In this document: piece by piece, positions 1 to 7,941 of the stretch | Numbering within the stretch: position 1 is the first letter of the stretch | Layout of the letters: each line of letters starts with the position of its first letter | IMG/VR virus record: IMGVR_UViG_3300042465_005697 | Location: 92,280 to 149,690 of that record | Direction: 5' to 3' (one strand) | Source of the DNA: a virus | DNA: 57,411 nt | Program-made: the position numbers and the translations under genes | The notes under the pieces: model-generated | Databases searched by the model: none | Told to the model about the DNA's origin: nothing | What the model saw: only the letters and a program-made list of their open reading frames with translations

Positions 1-1542
1 TATAATGGTGGTACTGAACAAACACCAGTAAATGATTATGTTGGTAATGGTACTCACTACAAACCAGTTGGAGCACCTGATGGTCCTAGTGTTGATGGTA
101 CAGGTAACACAGGTATTGGAGCTGGTTACTCACCAAACGCAGGTGCATATACAAAAAACCTTTATGATTTATTCTATGAAGGTTCTGAAGGTCAATTAGA
201 TCCTCCAGGATTGTTTGATTACTCAAAAGGTAAATGGTCGGCAATCACTACTGATGCAACTATGTTACAATGGGTTAACGGAACTATTGATAACGGACTT
301 AATATTACTGAAACAACTAACGTTAGAAAAGTAATTGTTAAAATGTGTGGTTTCAGAGATCTTGGTGTTGGTAAATTAATCGGACCTGATGGAAATGAGA
401 TTGATACTGAAAGTTTCTTATCTGACTTAAGAGTATTCCAAAAAACAGGTGATGGATTATCGGCTTCAACAACACCTTGTAATGTATTGAGAGATACAAA
501 TGGTGATCCTAATTCTTTATTATTTAGAGTTGTAACTCAACAATATGGTAAAGGTATTGTTGCTCCAACATCTAACCAACAAGGTACTAGTTTCCCAAGT
601 ACGGGTAATGGTGGATCTTACAATAATATCTGTTCTCAAGATGGTTGTATCTATCTTGAAGTAGATTTATCTTGTCCAGCATGTGTTACTTGTGGTGAGA
701 CTATGGATGGTTACACAGGAACTACAATTTTTTCTGCGGCATCTGCAACATCATTCTCAACTGTTTATAGATCATACGCTAATATGGAATTTGAAGACCA
801 AATTGGTGAGGTTTCTTTTGACTTAGAGTCTGTAACAGTTTCTGTAACTGAAAGAAAATTAAGAGCACAATGGTCTCCAGAAATGGCACAAGACGTTGCG
901 GCATTCCACAACATTGATGCTGAAGCTGAATTAACGGCTTTATTATCAGAACAAGTTGCGGCTGAAATTGACCGTGAGATCCTTCGTGACTTACGTAAAG
1001 GTGCGGCTTGGAACTTACGTTGGGATTATAATGGATGGAGAAGATTGTCTTTAACAACTTCTTACACTCAAAAAGATTGGAATCAAACTTTGATTACTGC
1101 GATCAACCAATTGTCAGCACAAATCCACAAATCTACATTGAGAGGTGGAGCTAACTGGATCGTTGTTTCTTCTGAGATTTCTGCAATCTTTGATGATTTA
1201 GAATACTTCCACGTATCTAATGCGTCTCCTGAACAAGACCAATACAATATGGGTATTGAAAGAGTTGGGACATTAGCAGGACGTTACCAAGTTTTCCGTG
1301 ACCCTTACTTCCCACCAAACACAGTTTTGTTAGGACATAAAGGAACGTCATTGTTAGACACAGGTTACATCTACGCACCGTATGTACCATTACAATTAAC
1401 ACCTACAATGTACAATCCGTTCAACTTTACTCCGATTAAAGGAATAATGACGAGATATGCGAAGAAAATGGTCAACAACAGGTTTTATGGCCGCATTACC
1501 GTTGATGGTGTTCGTACATTCGATTTAAGAGAATTGAGATAA
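1..1542 (+). CDS. 23: Major capsid protein, T4 gp23-like (5' partial)
   Basis: Forms the hexamers of the phage head. The frame is open from base 1, so the gene starts upstream of the window; the TTG at 211 is only an internal codon. The visible part is 513 residues. The stretch at about bases 840-1010 (RKLRAQWSPEMAQDVAAFHN, then DAEAELTALLSEQ and EIDREILRDL) matches the conserved core of T4 gp23-type capsid proteins, in which a basic segment is followed by 'aqDl.a.h..dAE.EL...l..Ei..EinReil'. The gene ends in TAA and is followed at once by a strong terminator. Family call is confident; the N-terminal prohead-protease site cannot be seen. Confidence 0.93.
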   Translation, partial: YNGGTEQTPVNDYVGNGTHYKPVGAPDGPSVDGTGNTGIGAGYSPNAGAYTKNLYDLFYEGSEGQLDPPGLFDYSKGKWSAITTDATMLQWVNGTIDNGLNITETTNVRKVIVKMCGFRDLGVGKLIGPDGNEIDTESFLSDLRVFQKTGDGLSASTTPCNVLRDTNGDPNSLLFRVVTQQYGKGIVAPTSNQQGTSFPSTGNGGSYNNICSQDGCIYLEVDLSCPACVTCGETMDGYTGTTIFSAASATSFSTVYRSYANMEFEDQIGEVSFDLESVTVSVTERKLRAQWSPEMAQDVAAFHNIDAEAELTALLSEQVAAEIDREILRDLRKGAAWNLRWDYNGWRRLSLTTSYTQKDWNQTLITAINQLSAQIHKSTLRGGANWIVVSSEISAIFDDLEYFHVSNASPEQDQYNMGIERVGTLAGRYQVFRDPYFPPNTVLLGHKGTSLLDTGYIYAPYVPLQLTPTMYNPFNFTPIKGIMTRYAKKMVNNRFYGRITVDGVRTFDLRELR

Positions 1543-1566
1543 TCAAAACCTTAATAAATTACCCTC

Positions 1567-1597
1567 AAAGGAGACAAGAAATTGTCTCCTTTTTTTA
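1567..1597 (+). terminator. Rho-independent terminator after the capsid gene
   Basis: Perfect 11-bp stem (1567-1577 with 1582-1592) closed by a GAAA tetraloop and running into a T tract. It ends transcription of the capsid gene before the homing endonuclease. Confidence 0.9.
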
Positions 1598-1638
1598 TTT
1601 AAATTAAATAACAATTGATTTTTTGGTTGAATGTTGTA

Positions 1639-1646
1639 TATTTATA
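1639..1646 (+). promoter_or_regulatory. Putative late promoter TATTTATA
   Basis: TATTTATA ends 3 nt before the ATG of the HNH endonuclease gene. If it acts as a -10 element, the transcript would be nearly leaderless. Confidence 0.45.
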
Positions 1647-1649
1647 ATT

Positions 1650-2336
1650 ATGAAGAAATATATTCCATCACAAAAAGAAATAGATGTTATTCTTAAGATG
1701 TACAATGAGGATTTAATTGGGAGTCAAACAATATCTGAAAAATTAGGATTAAACAAACAACAAATATTAAGAATACTTAAAGAAAATGGTGTTATTCTTG
1801 GACCATCCGGTAGGAGAAATATTGGAGGTAGAAAAGTTTCTATAAAAAAATACGAATCAAAACCTGAAACAAAAAAAAGAAAAAGTGAAAATCACAAAAA
1901 ATGGGCAGAACAAAATAAAGAACATTTAAATAAATACATTAAAGAATACCGAGAAAAAAATATTGATAAAATTAGAAAGACAAAACGTGATTATCAACAA
2001 CATCTTAGAGATACTGACCCCACCTATAAATTAATCTCTTATTTCAGAACCGCAATATATCAGGTATTAAAGGAGAGTAATGTGGAGAAGAACAAACATT
2101 ATTTTGATGTATTACAATACACACCTAAACAATTAATAGAGCATTTAGAATTACAATTCACAGATGGTATGACATGGGATAATTATGGTGAGTGGCACGT
2201 TGACCACATTAAACCAATTTCGTCTTTTAACATAATAGAAATGGGTGACAATGAATTTATGAAATGTTGGTGTTTGAATAATCTCCAACCAATGTGGGGT
2301 GAGGAAAATATTCGTAAATCTAATAAAGTAGTATAA
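1650..2336 (+). CDS. HNH homing endonuclease with N-terminal HTH
   Basis: 228 residues from the ATG at 1650 (MKKYIPSQKE); an upstream in-frame ATG at 1623 would run through the promoter octamer, so I reject it. Residues 1-50 look like a helix-turn-helix (ISEKLGLNKQQILRILKENG). A Lys-rich helical linker follows, then a C-terminal HNH domain: WHVDHIKPISSF, then LNNLQPMWGEENIRKSNK. It is a freestanding mobile endonuclease between the capsid gene and a cargo gene, with its own promoter. The C-terminal half resembles that of the HNH gene at 52123-52785, so the two probably share origin. Target site unknown. Confidence 0.85.
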   Translation: MKKYIPSQKEIDVILKMYNEDLIGSQTISEKLGLNKQQILRILKENGVILGPSGRRNIGGRKVSIKKYESKPETKKRKSENHKKWAEQNKEHLNKYIKEYREKNIDKIRKTKRDYQQHLRDTDPTYKLISYFRTAIYQVLKESNVEKNKHYFDVLQYTPKQLIEHLELQFTDGMTWDNYGEWHVDHIKPISSFNIIEMGDNEFMKCWCLNNLQPMWGEENIRKSNKVV

Positions 2337-2405
2337 ATGATAATTAAATGTGATAATTTATTCATCTATTATGGTAATTTATTGTTTATCTTATTTAACA
2401 TCATA

Positions 2406-2413
2406 TATTTATT
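2406..2413 (+). promoter_or_regulatory. Putative late promoter TATTTATT
   Basis: Octamer variant 14 nt before the ATG at 2428, followed by an A-rich leader. Confidence 0.5.
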
Positions 2414-2427
2414 TAAAAACACATATT

Positions 2428-3549
2428 ATGAAAAAACACATTTTAACTTTAATTTTAGGTCTTTTTACTTTTATGGGTATTGGTCAAACAATATTATATA
2501 ATGATAATTGTGAGACCATAGGATATAATTGGTATGGATATCCAACAAATCCACAATTCCCTAGTGTTTATTCCACGTATTTTGGTGGAACCACTACGAT
2601 AGATGATAGACCTCAAAATAAACCTCTATATGTTAGTAACTCAACTTCATTTGGGTTATATGGTCTTGGGGATAATACTTCAGGGTCAGAATTTGAAAGA
2701 TATCAGTTACCTAACATCACAGGGTTAAGTCTGTCAAAAGTTTATAGGTTTAGTTTTAAATTGATGGCATATGCTGAGAACTTTTCAGGATTTAATGGTA
2801 GTGGTTTAGATGTATCAGATTCCGTTACTGTGAGAGTTTCAGTAAATAATGGACCCTATGTTATTGAATCTATAATCAAAGGATGGTCTAATTCTTATTG
2901 GAGTTTTGATGCCACTGGTGTAATTAACGAATCCGCAAATGGGTTACCAAATATATATAGACCTATAACAGGTGGTAATCAAGAAACAACAGGTTTTGGA
3001 TTTTCAACTTATAATCTAACAATCACAAATATCACTCAGATTCGAGTTAGAATTGATATGAGATCTAATTATGGTGGACTTAACTATGGTGAGTGGTGGG
3101 TCATTGATGATATGAAATTAATTGAAGAGTCGGCACTCCCAATTGAACTACTATCATTTGAAGGTTCCAAAAAAGAAGAATATAACGTATTAAAGTGGCA
3201 AACGGCATCTGAACATAACAATAGTCATTTTATTTTGGAGAGATCAGTTACGGGTGATTACACAGAGAAGGATGTTATAAATGTTGTTAATGGTGCTGGT
3301 AATAGTACTCAATTACTTGATTATGATTTTGTGGATACGGATGCTCCTGAATCAATTAATTATTATAGATTAACTCAAGTTGATTATGATGGTAATTTTA
3401 AACAGTATGGTCCAATATCAATTGATAATAGGGTAACAAGAAACATTGTTAAGTATTTTAATATAATGGGACAAGAAGTTAATGAATATGATAGGGGATT
3501 AATTATCCTACAATATGAGGATGGGACAGTAGAAAAGGTGATTAGATAA
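2428..3549 (+). CDS. Secreted protein with type IX secretion C-terminal sorting domain
   Basis: 373 residues from the ATG at 2428, chosen because it gives a clean Sec signal peptide (MKKHILTLILGLFTFMGIGQ, cut near residue 20) and lies 14 nt after a promoter octamer. Residues 21-230 look like a beta-sandwich/carbohydrate-binding-like region. From about residue 235 it has the segment common in Bacteroidota secreted proteins (LPIELLSFEG, LKWQTASEHNNSHFILERS, NYYRLTQVDYDGNFKQYG). The end, from about residue 336, resembles a type A sorting domain (NIMGQEV, then GLIILQYEDGTVEKVIR). In bacteria this tail directs outer-membrane export by T9SS. It is unusual in a phage and probably host-derived; sole neighbours are a homing endonuclease and small genes. 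Function of the N-terminal domain unknown. Confidence 0.8.
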   Translation: MKKHILTLILGLFTFMGIGQTILYNDNCETIGYNWYGYPTNPQFPSVYSTYFGGTTTIDDRPQNKPLYVSNSTSFGLYGLGDNTSGSEFERYQLPNITGLSLSKVYRFSFKLMAYAENFSGFNGSGLDVSDSVTVRVSVNNGPYVIESIIKGWSNSYWSFDATGVINESANGLPNIYRPITGGNQETTGFGFSTYNLTITNITQIRVRIDMRSNYGGLNYGEWWVIDDMKLIEESALPIELLSFEGSKKEEYNVLKWQTASEHNNSHFILERSVTGDYTEKDVINVVNGAGNSTQLLDYDFVDTDAPESINYYRLTQVDYDGNFKQYGPISIDNRVTRNIVKYFNIMGQEVNEYDRGLIILQYEDGTVEKVIR

Positions 3550-3561
3550 TTACCTTTTTTT
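3533..3561. terminator. Bidirectional terminator between convergent genes
   Basis: AAAAGGT (3533-3539) pairs with ACCTTTT (3552-3558), extended by ATTA/TAAT inside, with T runs on both strands. It covers the last codons of the secreted-protein gene and serves the convergent small gene at 3560. Confidence 0.7.
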
Positions 3562-3781
3562 ATTTAGATAAAACTCTAATTGATTTTGATATAATTTCTG
3601 ATTCACCTATACTAAAGGCACCTCTTTTATGTGCCGATTTTACTGCTTCAACCAAATAATATATTGAGTGTTCTTTATCCATAGTTGATAATAGTAGATC
3701 TAAATGATCTTCAGTTAATAAATTAATTGTTCCGAATAGGTTACCGAATAACTCTTCTTTTTTTTCTTCTTCCATTTCCAA
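3560..3781 (-). CDS. Small acidic protein of unknown function
   Basis: 73 residues, predicted mostly helical, starting MEMEEEKKEELFGNLFG. No recognised family. It converges on the secreted-protein gene across a shared terminator and is divergent from the gene at 3820. The 38-nt divergent region holds TATTTATA on the plus strand, which reads TATAAATA on this strand, so one palindrome-like element could serve both directions. Confidence 0.6.
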   Translation of the reverse strand: MEMEEEKKEELFGNLFGTINLLTEDHLDLLLSTMDKEHSIYYLVEAVKSAHKRGAFSIGESEIISKSIRVLSK

Positions 3782-3790
3782 AATATTTGA

Positions 3791-3798
3791 TATTTATA
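3791..3798 (+). promoter_or_regulatory. Putative late promoter TATTTATA
   Basis: Lies 21 nt before the ATG at 3820. The opposite strand reads TATAAATA, the T4 late-promoter octamer, facing the gene at 3560-3781. Confidence 0.5.
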
Positions 3799-3819
3799 AT
3801 AGTAAGTAATTATTTGATA

Positions 3820-4509
3820 ATGTTAAAGGATATCATAAAAAAAGTATTAAGGGAAGCAACTTCTGAATCGGGAAGTAGGGGGTCATATGTTGCACCACTA
3901 CAACCGGGTATTAGAATCTTCAAGAAGAACGAAATGGGACCGTTTACAATACCCGTTTCCAAATATGATAGTCCTATGTTAGAATTTGATAGTTATGACG
4001 GGAAAATGGACGAAACGAAGAAACAAATCAAGAAGATAGAATCTAAGGCTAAGAAAGTTTCCAATTATATTAAAAATCATCCAGAATCAACTAATAGTGA
4101 TGATGATGGTAACAGTATTAATCAAACTCCTGGTAAAAATTTAAAGATAGTTCCAATCAAAGAAGATTTGGGGGTTTGGTTTGGTACAAAGAAAAAACCA
4201 AAAGGATCTACACAACCAAAAGGACCGTGGGTTAATATTTGTCGTAAAAAAGAGGGTGGTGGTCATCCCCCTTGTGGTAGACCTGATGCTGATCCAAAAG
4301 GATATCCTAAATGTAGAGCAAAGAGTGTTGCCTCTAAAATGACTGATAATCAAAAAAGAAATGCGTGTTCTCAAAAGAGGAGGGAAGAAAAGAAGGATAA
4401 TCAAACGGGTAAGGGACAAAAACCTGTTATGACATCATATAAAACAAAAAAGGAATCAATTGACTCCTTGGTTGGTAAGATTATATCAGAGATTAGAAAT
4501 TTTATCTAA
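3820..4509 (+). CDS. DUF5872-like probable internal head protein
   Basis: 229 residues from the ATG at 3820; a longer frame from 3727 would cross the promoter. The N-terminus is a basic amphipathic helix (MLKDIIKKVLREATSE) ending in L-R-E-A, which fits the T4 prohead-protease rule [LI]-x-E. The middle is charged and disordered. Residues ~115-190 form a Cys/Gly/Lys-rich module (WFGTKKKPKGSTQPKGPWVN, then CRKKEGGGHPPCGRPDADPK and KCRAKSVASKMTDNQKRNAC) like DUF5872, a domain I recall from phage proteins. The role is inferred: packaged inside the capsid. The last 24 bases overlap the convergent gene at 4486. Confidence 0.6.
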   Translation: MLKDIIKKVLREATSESGSRGSYVAPLQPGIRIFKKNEMGPFTIPVSKYDSPMLEFDSYDGKMDETKKQIKKIESKAKKVSNYIKNHPESTNSDDDGNSINQTPGKNLKIVPIKEDLGVWFGTKKKPKGSTQPKGPWVNICRKKEGGGHPPCGRPDADPKGYPKCRAKSVASKMTDNQKRNACSQKRREEKKDNQTGKGQKPVMTSYKTKKESIDSLVGKIISEIRNFI

Positions 4510-4908
4510 TACATCGGTCAAAGAGTTTTTTATCTGAGAATTTACCTGAGTTTCCATATCAATTCTACGTTTATCGGTTTCTTTATCAAATATAAAATTT
4601 AATCTTGTCCAATCTCTATCGCTTAATTTTACGTTATAGTGGTATACGTGGTTTGTGATATCAACTCTACGATCAGAAAATGTAATGAAAATATCTAATT
4701 CATCATTTTTTAAATATTTTTTATCTGATAGGGGGGCAATCATAAAATCTGTGGATTTATGATTAATAATTTTTAAACAAATTTTAAAACAAGTTTTCTC
4801 ATAAGAAGAAACATCTTCTTTATATGTTGGTATTATTTTGGATCTTTGTGACCACAAAAAAAACTTCATTTTTAATCTTTTAAAAAATCTTATAATTCGT
4901 ATTCTCAT
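4486..4908 (-). CDS. Phage protein of unknown function
   Basis: 140 residues. It begins with a basic, hydrophobic segment (MRIRIIRFFKRLKMKFFLW) that could be a membrane anchor or amphipathic helix, followed by an alpha/beta region without a motif I recognise. It overlaps the convergent DUF5872-like gene tail to tail by 24 bases, so both strands code there. Confidence 0.6.
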   Translation of the reverse strand: MRIRIIRFFKRLKMKFFLWSQRSKIIPTYKEDVSSYEKTCFKICLKIINHKSTDFMIAPLSDKKYLKNDELDIFITFSDRRVDITNHVYHYNVKLSDRDWTRLNFIFDKETDKRRIDMETQVNSQIKNSLTDVLDKISNL

Positions 4909-4961
4909 TTTTACTATTTTTATGTAAAGATAAGTAAGTTTTTTTAATAAGACAAATTATT

Positions 4962-5486
4962 TTAACAATAAGCACCTGAACAATGTCTTTTACCGTCAAG
5001 ACCTTTAATTTTTCCTTTACATACTTGAACCGCATGACCATTACTATATGCACTTGGAAATACGTCATATTTAGCCTTAGCTGATGCTAATCCTCTTGCA
5101 CAAAGTTTTGTTCCTGTTTTTTTTCTACCCTCATTCATTTGGTACATTGCCAATGCCTTATCAGGGTCTTTTTCAGTCATTGCCAAATCATCAATTATAT
5201 TATCATCATCTTCCATCATTTCACCACTTTCGGTTTCATTCATTAAGAAATCAAATACTTGATCCATATTGTTCTTTGCTTCAGAGATATGATCTTGAGC
5301 CCAATCGTGACCGTTCTCCAATATAGATTCCACCTTAGATTGGTCCATATCTAACAACATTTCACATTGTCTTTTCATTTGTTCAAGATTTGAGAAGAAC
5401 ATATATCTACTAGACTCTTGTTCATTAATAACTCGTTTAATGATTCTACTTAAATCTGATTCGTTTAATTTAATTATTCTTTCCAT
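4962..5486 (-). CDS. Probable virion/internal head protein with Cys-rich C-terminus
   Basis: 174 residues. The N-terminal helix (IKLNESDLSRIIKRVINEQ) resembles leaders on other phage structural proteins and holds I-N-E, a possible prohead-protease site. The middle is acidic (about residues 40-110). The end (TKLCARGLASAKAKYDVFPS, then AVQVCKGKIKGLDGKRHCSG) is a basic Cys-containing module. The start lies 4 nt after the stop of the gene at 5490, so it is the distal gene of that transcription unit. Function not known. Confidence 0.6.
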   Translation of the reverse strand: MERIIKLNESDLSRIIKRVINEQESSRYMFFSNLEQMKRQCEMLLDMDQSKVESILENGHDWAQDHISEAKNNMDQVFDFLMNETESGEMMEDDDNIIDDLAMTEKDPDKALAMYQMNEGRKKTGTKLCARGLASAKAKYDVFPSAYSNGHAVQVCKGKIKGLDGKRHCSGAYC

Positions 5487-5489
5487 CTT

Positions 5490-5879
5490 TTAGTTATTTA
5501 ATCCGTTAGGACCACCTAATGCGATCATATTTAATTCTGTTACTTGTGTTCCATAACCATCTGTCCATTCAGGGTGTGGTGGTATAAAGGTTGTTACTGT
5601 TGTTCCTGAAACATCACACGTTTCTTGACAAATAGTTACTTCTGTTCCCGCACTTCTTGGTGGTTCAACACAACTCGTACAACCTGTGTATTCTACACTC
5701 AAAGAATCTATTGTGTCGATTGTAGATTCTTCACTTTCAGAATCAACTAAAAAACATCCAGGATTTGTTGTTCCGGTGAATGTTATATAATATGTTGAAC
5801 CTGTGTTAGCAGTAAATGATCCCGAATCAACAACAATTTGTCCCGTACCATCACAAGGTGTTAATGATATAATTGCCAT
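5490..5879 (-). CDS. Virion protein sharing a C-terminal module with its neighbour
   Basis: 129 residues, rich in Thr/Ser/Gly with Cys pairs (YTGCTSC), predicted all-beta. The last 50 residues (from EVTICQETCDVSGTTVTTFI to the end, with PPHPEWTDGYGTQVTELNMI and ALGGPNGLNN) are nearly the same as the end of the 676-residue protein encoded just upstream. It looks like a single-repeat paralogue. It has its own promoter octamer 17 nt before the ATG. Role unknown; probably a tail or capsid decoration protein. Confidence 0.7.
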   Translation of the reverse strand: MAIISLTPCDGTGQIVVDSGSFTANTGSTYYITFTGTTNPGCFLVDSESEESTIDTIDSLSVEYTGCTSCVEPPRSAGTEVTICQETCDVSGTTVTTFIPPHPEWTDGYGTQVTELNMIALGGPNGLNN

Positions 5880-5896
5880 AATAATTTTTTTTTATT

Positions 5897-5904
5897 TATA
5901 AATA
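5897..5904 (-). promoter_or_regulatory. Putative late promoter TATTTATA (minus strand)
   Basis: Reads TATTTATA on the minus strand, 17 nt before the ATG at 5879, followed by an A-rich leader. Confidence 0.55.
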
Positions 5905-5910
5905 TCTCGT

Positions 5911-7941
5911 TTAATTATTTAATCCGTCTGGACCACCCAAAGTTATCATATTTAATTGTGTAACTGCGGTTCCGTATGCGTCCGTCCATACTGGATGGGG
6001 TGGGGATACTTGTGTTACCGTTGTTCCACTTGGACCACAAACTTCAATACATAATAATGTTTCAGGTCCGGCATTTCTTGGGAATCTAGTATTAGCAAAA
6101 GTGCAAGTATCACAATTTAAATAAAATGAATAAGGGGTAATAGTTGGGTAATCACCCGGTAAAGGACAAGTATTTAATATAGTACTACACTTATCGTATT
6201 GGTACAAGGTATATGTGTTTAAACCCAAATTATATACGTATTCGTACCAAATATTGAAAGGAAGTGATACATACGAATTAATTGATGAATTACATTCTTT
6301 AACGCTTAAATTGATTGTAGTTGTTGAATCACAAGTTTCACAATCAGAATATGATATTGTATCGTCAGTTTTATAAATATTACCGATATAATAATGTTGT
6401 AATGGGTCATAAACATCCGTTAATGTTGCGCAAGCAAAATCTGATGTCCCATATTTTAATTTAACTATATCGCCCTGACCAAACCCAACTGGAGTTATTA
6501 CCACAATTGTCTCCCGTGTTAAACAAGTCTCGGCAACCCAAACAAAATAACCGTTTTCACATTCAGCACATCCGTTATATGTGTTAAAACTATAATAATA
6601 TTGATTTGGGGTACCACCACCAATACCTTTTATTTTGCAACAAATGTTTAATGTTGGATTGTAAAATGTTGTATTAATAATACCATCATAATAGTAGTAA
6701 CTATAAATATATCCTGTTGATCCAACTTCGGTAACTGTTATTTCTATAATATCTTCTGCAGTACCACCAAAGTCTGTACCATATAATGTTATTGTGTCAC
6801 CAACATTATATCCGTAACCTCCTGATTGGGTACTCACAATGGATACTAATCCACCGCTTACATTAATGTAGAATAACACATATTCGCCATTACCATCAGT
6901 TGTCCCTGTTATAGAATAATAATCACCATCAGTTAATGTACCTGTTGTTGCAGTATACGTAAAAATAGTGACAGGACCTGTAGCATCACAGGTGGCATAT
7001 TCATAAACTATACCATTACATTGTATACAGGATTCGCAATCAGGTGTAACATCGTAATTTAAAAATTCTGTGGTTACCGTAACTCCGGATTCTGTTAAAT
7101 CCCCTATTAAATAACAAGAACCATCAATTGATAAATTTGATGCGTCTCCGTAATCAAAAAATAACGAAGCCCATGCAACCTCAACATCCCCTGTTGAACA
7201 ATTTGTAATTATTCTTTTATCAGAAACAATGTCTTGACAATCCTGACATTGTTGATCACTTTCAAAAACCCCTAAATCAGCAACAAATGTTGAGTTATAT
7301 TCGAAAGGTAACACTGACCCCACGACCCCACAAAATTGATCACCAATATCATTGACAAAGGTAATTATATGACCTTCTAATATTGCGGGTAAACTCACAT
7401 AATATACACCTGAAGTTAAACACTCAACAACCTCATAAACCAAATTATTTGATTGATAACACTCGGAACAACCCGTATATGTTGTTAATGAAATACTGTT
7501 AATAACCGATAAATCGTCAACCGTAATTTGATCATTAAAAACACCAAAACTTCTAATTGTAAAACAATCTGTAAATGTTCTTTCACTTCCAGATGGTATC
7601 AGTGAAATATAAATAGAGTCACCTATGTTTGAACCCACAGGTAAATCAGAAACACTAATTGCGTATGTAGATGCACGACTATAACATGATTCAACAATAA
7701 CATAATCATTATTATCTATTAAACATTCCGAACAATCAAAATACTCAACAAATGTATGAGTTGGGGTACTACCCGGACGAATTGATCCCACAACCACACA
7801 AAACTTTTTTATTGGTGACGATATGTCGGTAATATATACTGTGTCCCCCGAGGTTATTGCCGATAATGTATCATCCACATTTACAGTTAATGATAATTGA
7901 CCATCACATTGTTTACCACTAAAGCTTATTAAATTTGCCAT
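5911..7941 (-). CDS. Repetitive Cys-rich virion protein
   Basis: 676 residues. At least seven beta units of about 80-100 residues recur, each opening with a Cys-x2-Cys knot (FDCSEC, YTGCSECYQSNN, QQCQDCQD, PDCESCIQC, YNGCAEC, YSDCETC, YLNCDTC) and a second Cys some 15 residues on. Residues ~325-410 carry a Gly-rich unit (GGYGYNVGDTITLYGTDFGG) also present in the large fibre at 31796-35554. The C-terminal ~50 residues match the 129-residue neighbour. Probably a tail or baseplate appendage; the initiating ATG overlaps the stop of the gene at 7941 by one base. Confidence 0.7.
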   Translation of the reverse strand: MANLISFSGKQCDGQLSLTVNVDDTLSAITSGDTVYITDISSPIKKFCVVVGSIRPGSTPTHTFVEYFDCSECLIDNNDYVIVESCYSRASTYAISVSDLPVGSNIGDSIYISLIPSGSERTFTDCFTIRSFGVFNDQITVDDLSVINSISLTTYTGCSECYQSNNLVYEVVECLTSGVYYVSLPAILEGHIITFVNDIGDQFCGVVGSVLPFEYNSTFVADLGVFESDQQCQDCQDIVSDKRIITNCSTGDVEVAWASLFFDYGDASNLSIDGSCYLIGDLTESGVTVTTEFLNYDVTPDCESCIQCNGIVYEYATCDATGPVTIFTYTATTGTLTDGDYYSITGTTDGNGEYVLFYINVSGGLVSIVSTQSGGYGYNVGDTITLYGTDFGGTAEDIIEITVTEVGSTGYIYSYYYYDGIINTTFYNPTLNICCKIKGIGGGTPNQYYYSFNTYNGCAECENGYFVWVAETCLTRETIVVITPVGFGQGDIVKLKYGTSDFACATLTDVYDPLQHYYIGNIYKTDDTISYSDCETCDSTTTINLSVKECNSSINSYVSLPFNIWYEYVYNLGLNTYTLYQYDKCSTILNTCPLPGDYPTITPYSFYLNCDTCTFANTRFPRNAGPETLLCIEVCGPSGTTVTQVSPPHPVWTDAYGTAVTQLNMITLGGPDGLNN

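Noticed and set aside
211-1542. Capsid gene starting at TTG 211
   Set aside because: The same frame is open to base 1 with capsid-like composition, so the true start lies outside the window.
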